Source of the DNA: Herminiimonas contaminans
GTDB lineage: Bacteria > Pseudomonadota > Gammaproteobacteria > Burkholderiales > Burkholderiaceae_D
NCBI RefSeq assembly: GCF_015645465.1
Contig: NZ_JADOEL010000009.1
Span: 1 to 64,000 of the forward strand
Length of the DNA: 64,000 nucleotides
Direction of reading: 5' to 3'
In this document: positions 63,847 to 64,000 of the stretch, one piece after another
Layout: every line of letters begins with the position of its first letter
Position numbering within the stretch: the stretch's first letter is position 1
Notes under the pieces: model-generated
Databases searched by the model: none
What the model was told of the DNA's origin: nothing
What the model saw: only the letters and a program-made list of their open reading frames with translations
Position numbers and translations under genes: made by a program

Positions 63847-64000
63847 ATGTTTGAGTTTCCCAGGATGGGAGATAAAAAGGTGGGGGAGGGAACGACGCGG
63901 TGAAGTTGGTAATCATGCAGCGATGCGGGCGCATCGCTGCCATTTTTAATTATTTCAGATGTTGCTATCGATGAATGCGGTCAATTGGCCTTTTGCCAGT
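63847..64000. other. Leader region of rho
   Basis: 154 bases upstream of the rho start, ending at the window edge. No gene is seen. It contains a short hairpin-like stretch (CAGCGATGCG...CGCATCGCTG at 63919-63940). The rho leader is autoregulated in other bacteria, but nothing specific can be shown here. Confidence 0.4.

Overview
The window looks like a betaproteobacterial chromosome, most likely Oxalobacteraceae (Herminiimonas/Janthinobacterium-like). This rests on the style of the rho, rpmE2 and TRIC-channel genes at the right end, the moderate GC and the mobile-element types. The genus is an inference. The right end (about 59.3-64 kb) is core chromosome: tRNA-Leu(CAA), an ArnT-like glycosyltransferase, ribosomal protein L31 type B, a TRIC-type channel and rho. 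Immediately left of the 3' end of the tRNA lies a P4-type tyrosine integrase, so most of the window to its left is an integrated genomic island. Its far end was not found in this window.

Layout. 0-3.9 kb: an IS3-type end, then a small stress cluster (DUF2892 protein, nitroreductase, dodecin, secreted protein, L,D-transpeptidase, alpha/beta hydrolase) with two perfect FNR/Anr boxes. 4-11 kb: island 'housekeeping' genes (AlpA-like regulator, DUF3987 protein, MobA/MobL relaxase, RadC-like JAMM protein) and the first of several zinc-ribbon membrane proteins. 11.43-22.29 kb: a complete Tn7/Tn5053-like transposon (resolvase, DDE transposase, AAA ATPase, unknown protein) carrying copper genes (Met-rich EF-hand protein, copB, copA, cytochrome b561, VIT-family protein) and a decayed IS5-type element. 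It sits inside a zinc-ribbon gene that can be restored exactly on paper. 22.3-25 kb: more zinc-ribbon proteins, an HTH regulator and a DUF932 protein.

25.3-38.3 kb is the most interesting stretch. Eight tightly packed same-strand genes encode a TerB_N/TerB_C protein, a BREX-type (DUF2791-like) ATPase, a DEAH helicase, a NYN nuclease-like protein with a possible OST-HTH tail, and a Wadjet-like condensin set in the unusual order C-B-A-D. 38.5-49.3 kb: a TrlF-like PHP-ATPase gene split by a 7.7-kb IS21-family element. That element carries its own passengers: SulP transporter, UspA, Nudix hydrolase and unknown genes. 49.7-57.8 kb: a complete type I Zorya operon (zorABCD) with an Mrr-like nuclease domain on ZorD, divergent from the split trlF. 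57.9-59.1 kb: the integrase.

Taken together this is a defence island on a tRNA-Leu-integrated, probably mobilisable element. It combines a MotAB-driven Zorya system, a condensin/TOPRIM Wadjet-like module, a TerB-ATPase-helicase module and a PHP-ATPase, and was later invaded by two passenger-carrying transposons. Both insertions are recent enough that deleting the element and one target duplication restores an open frame.
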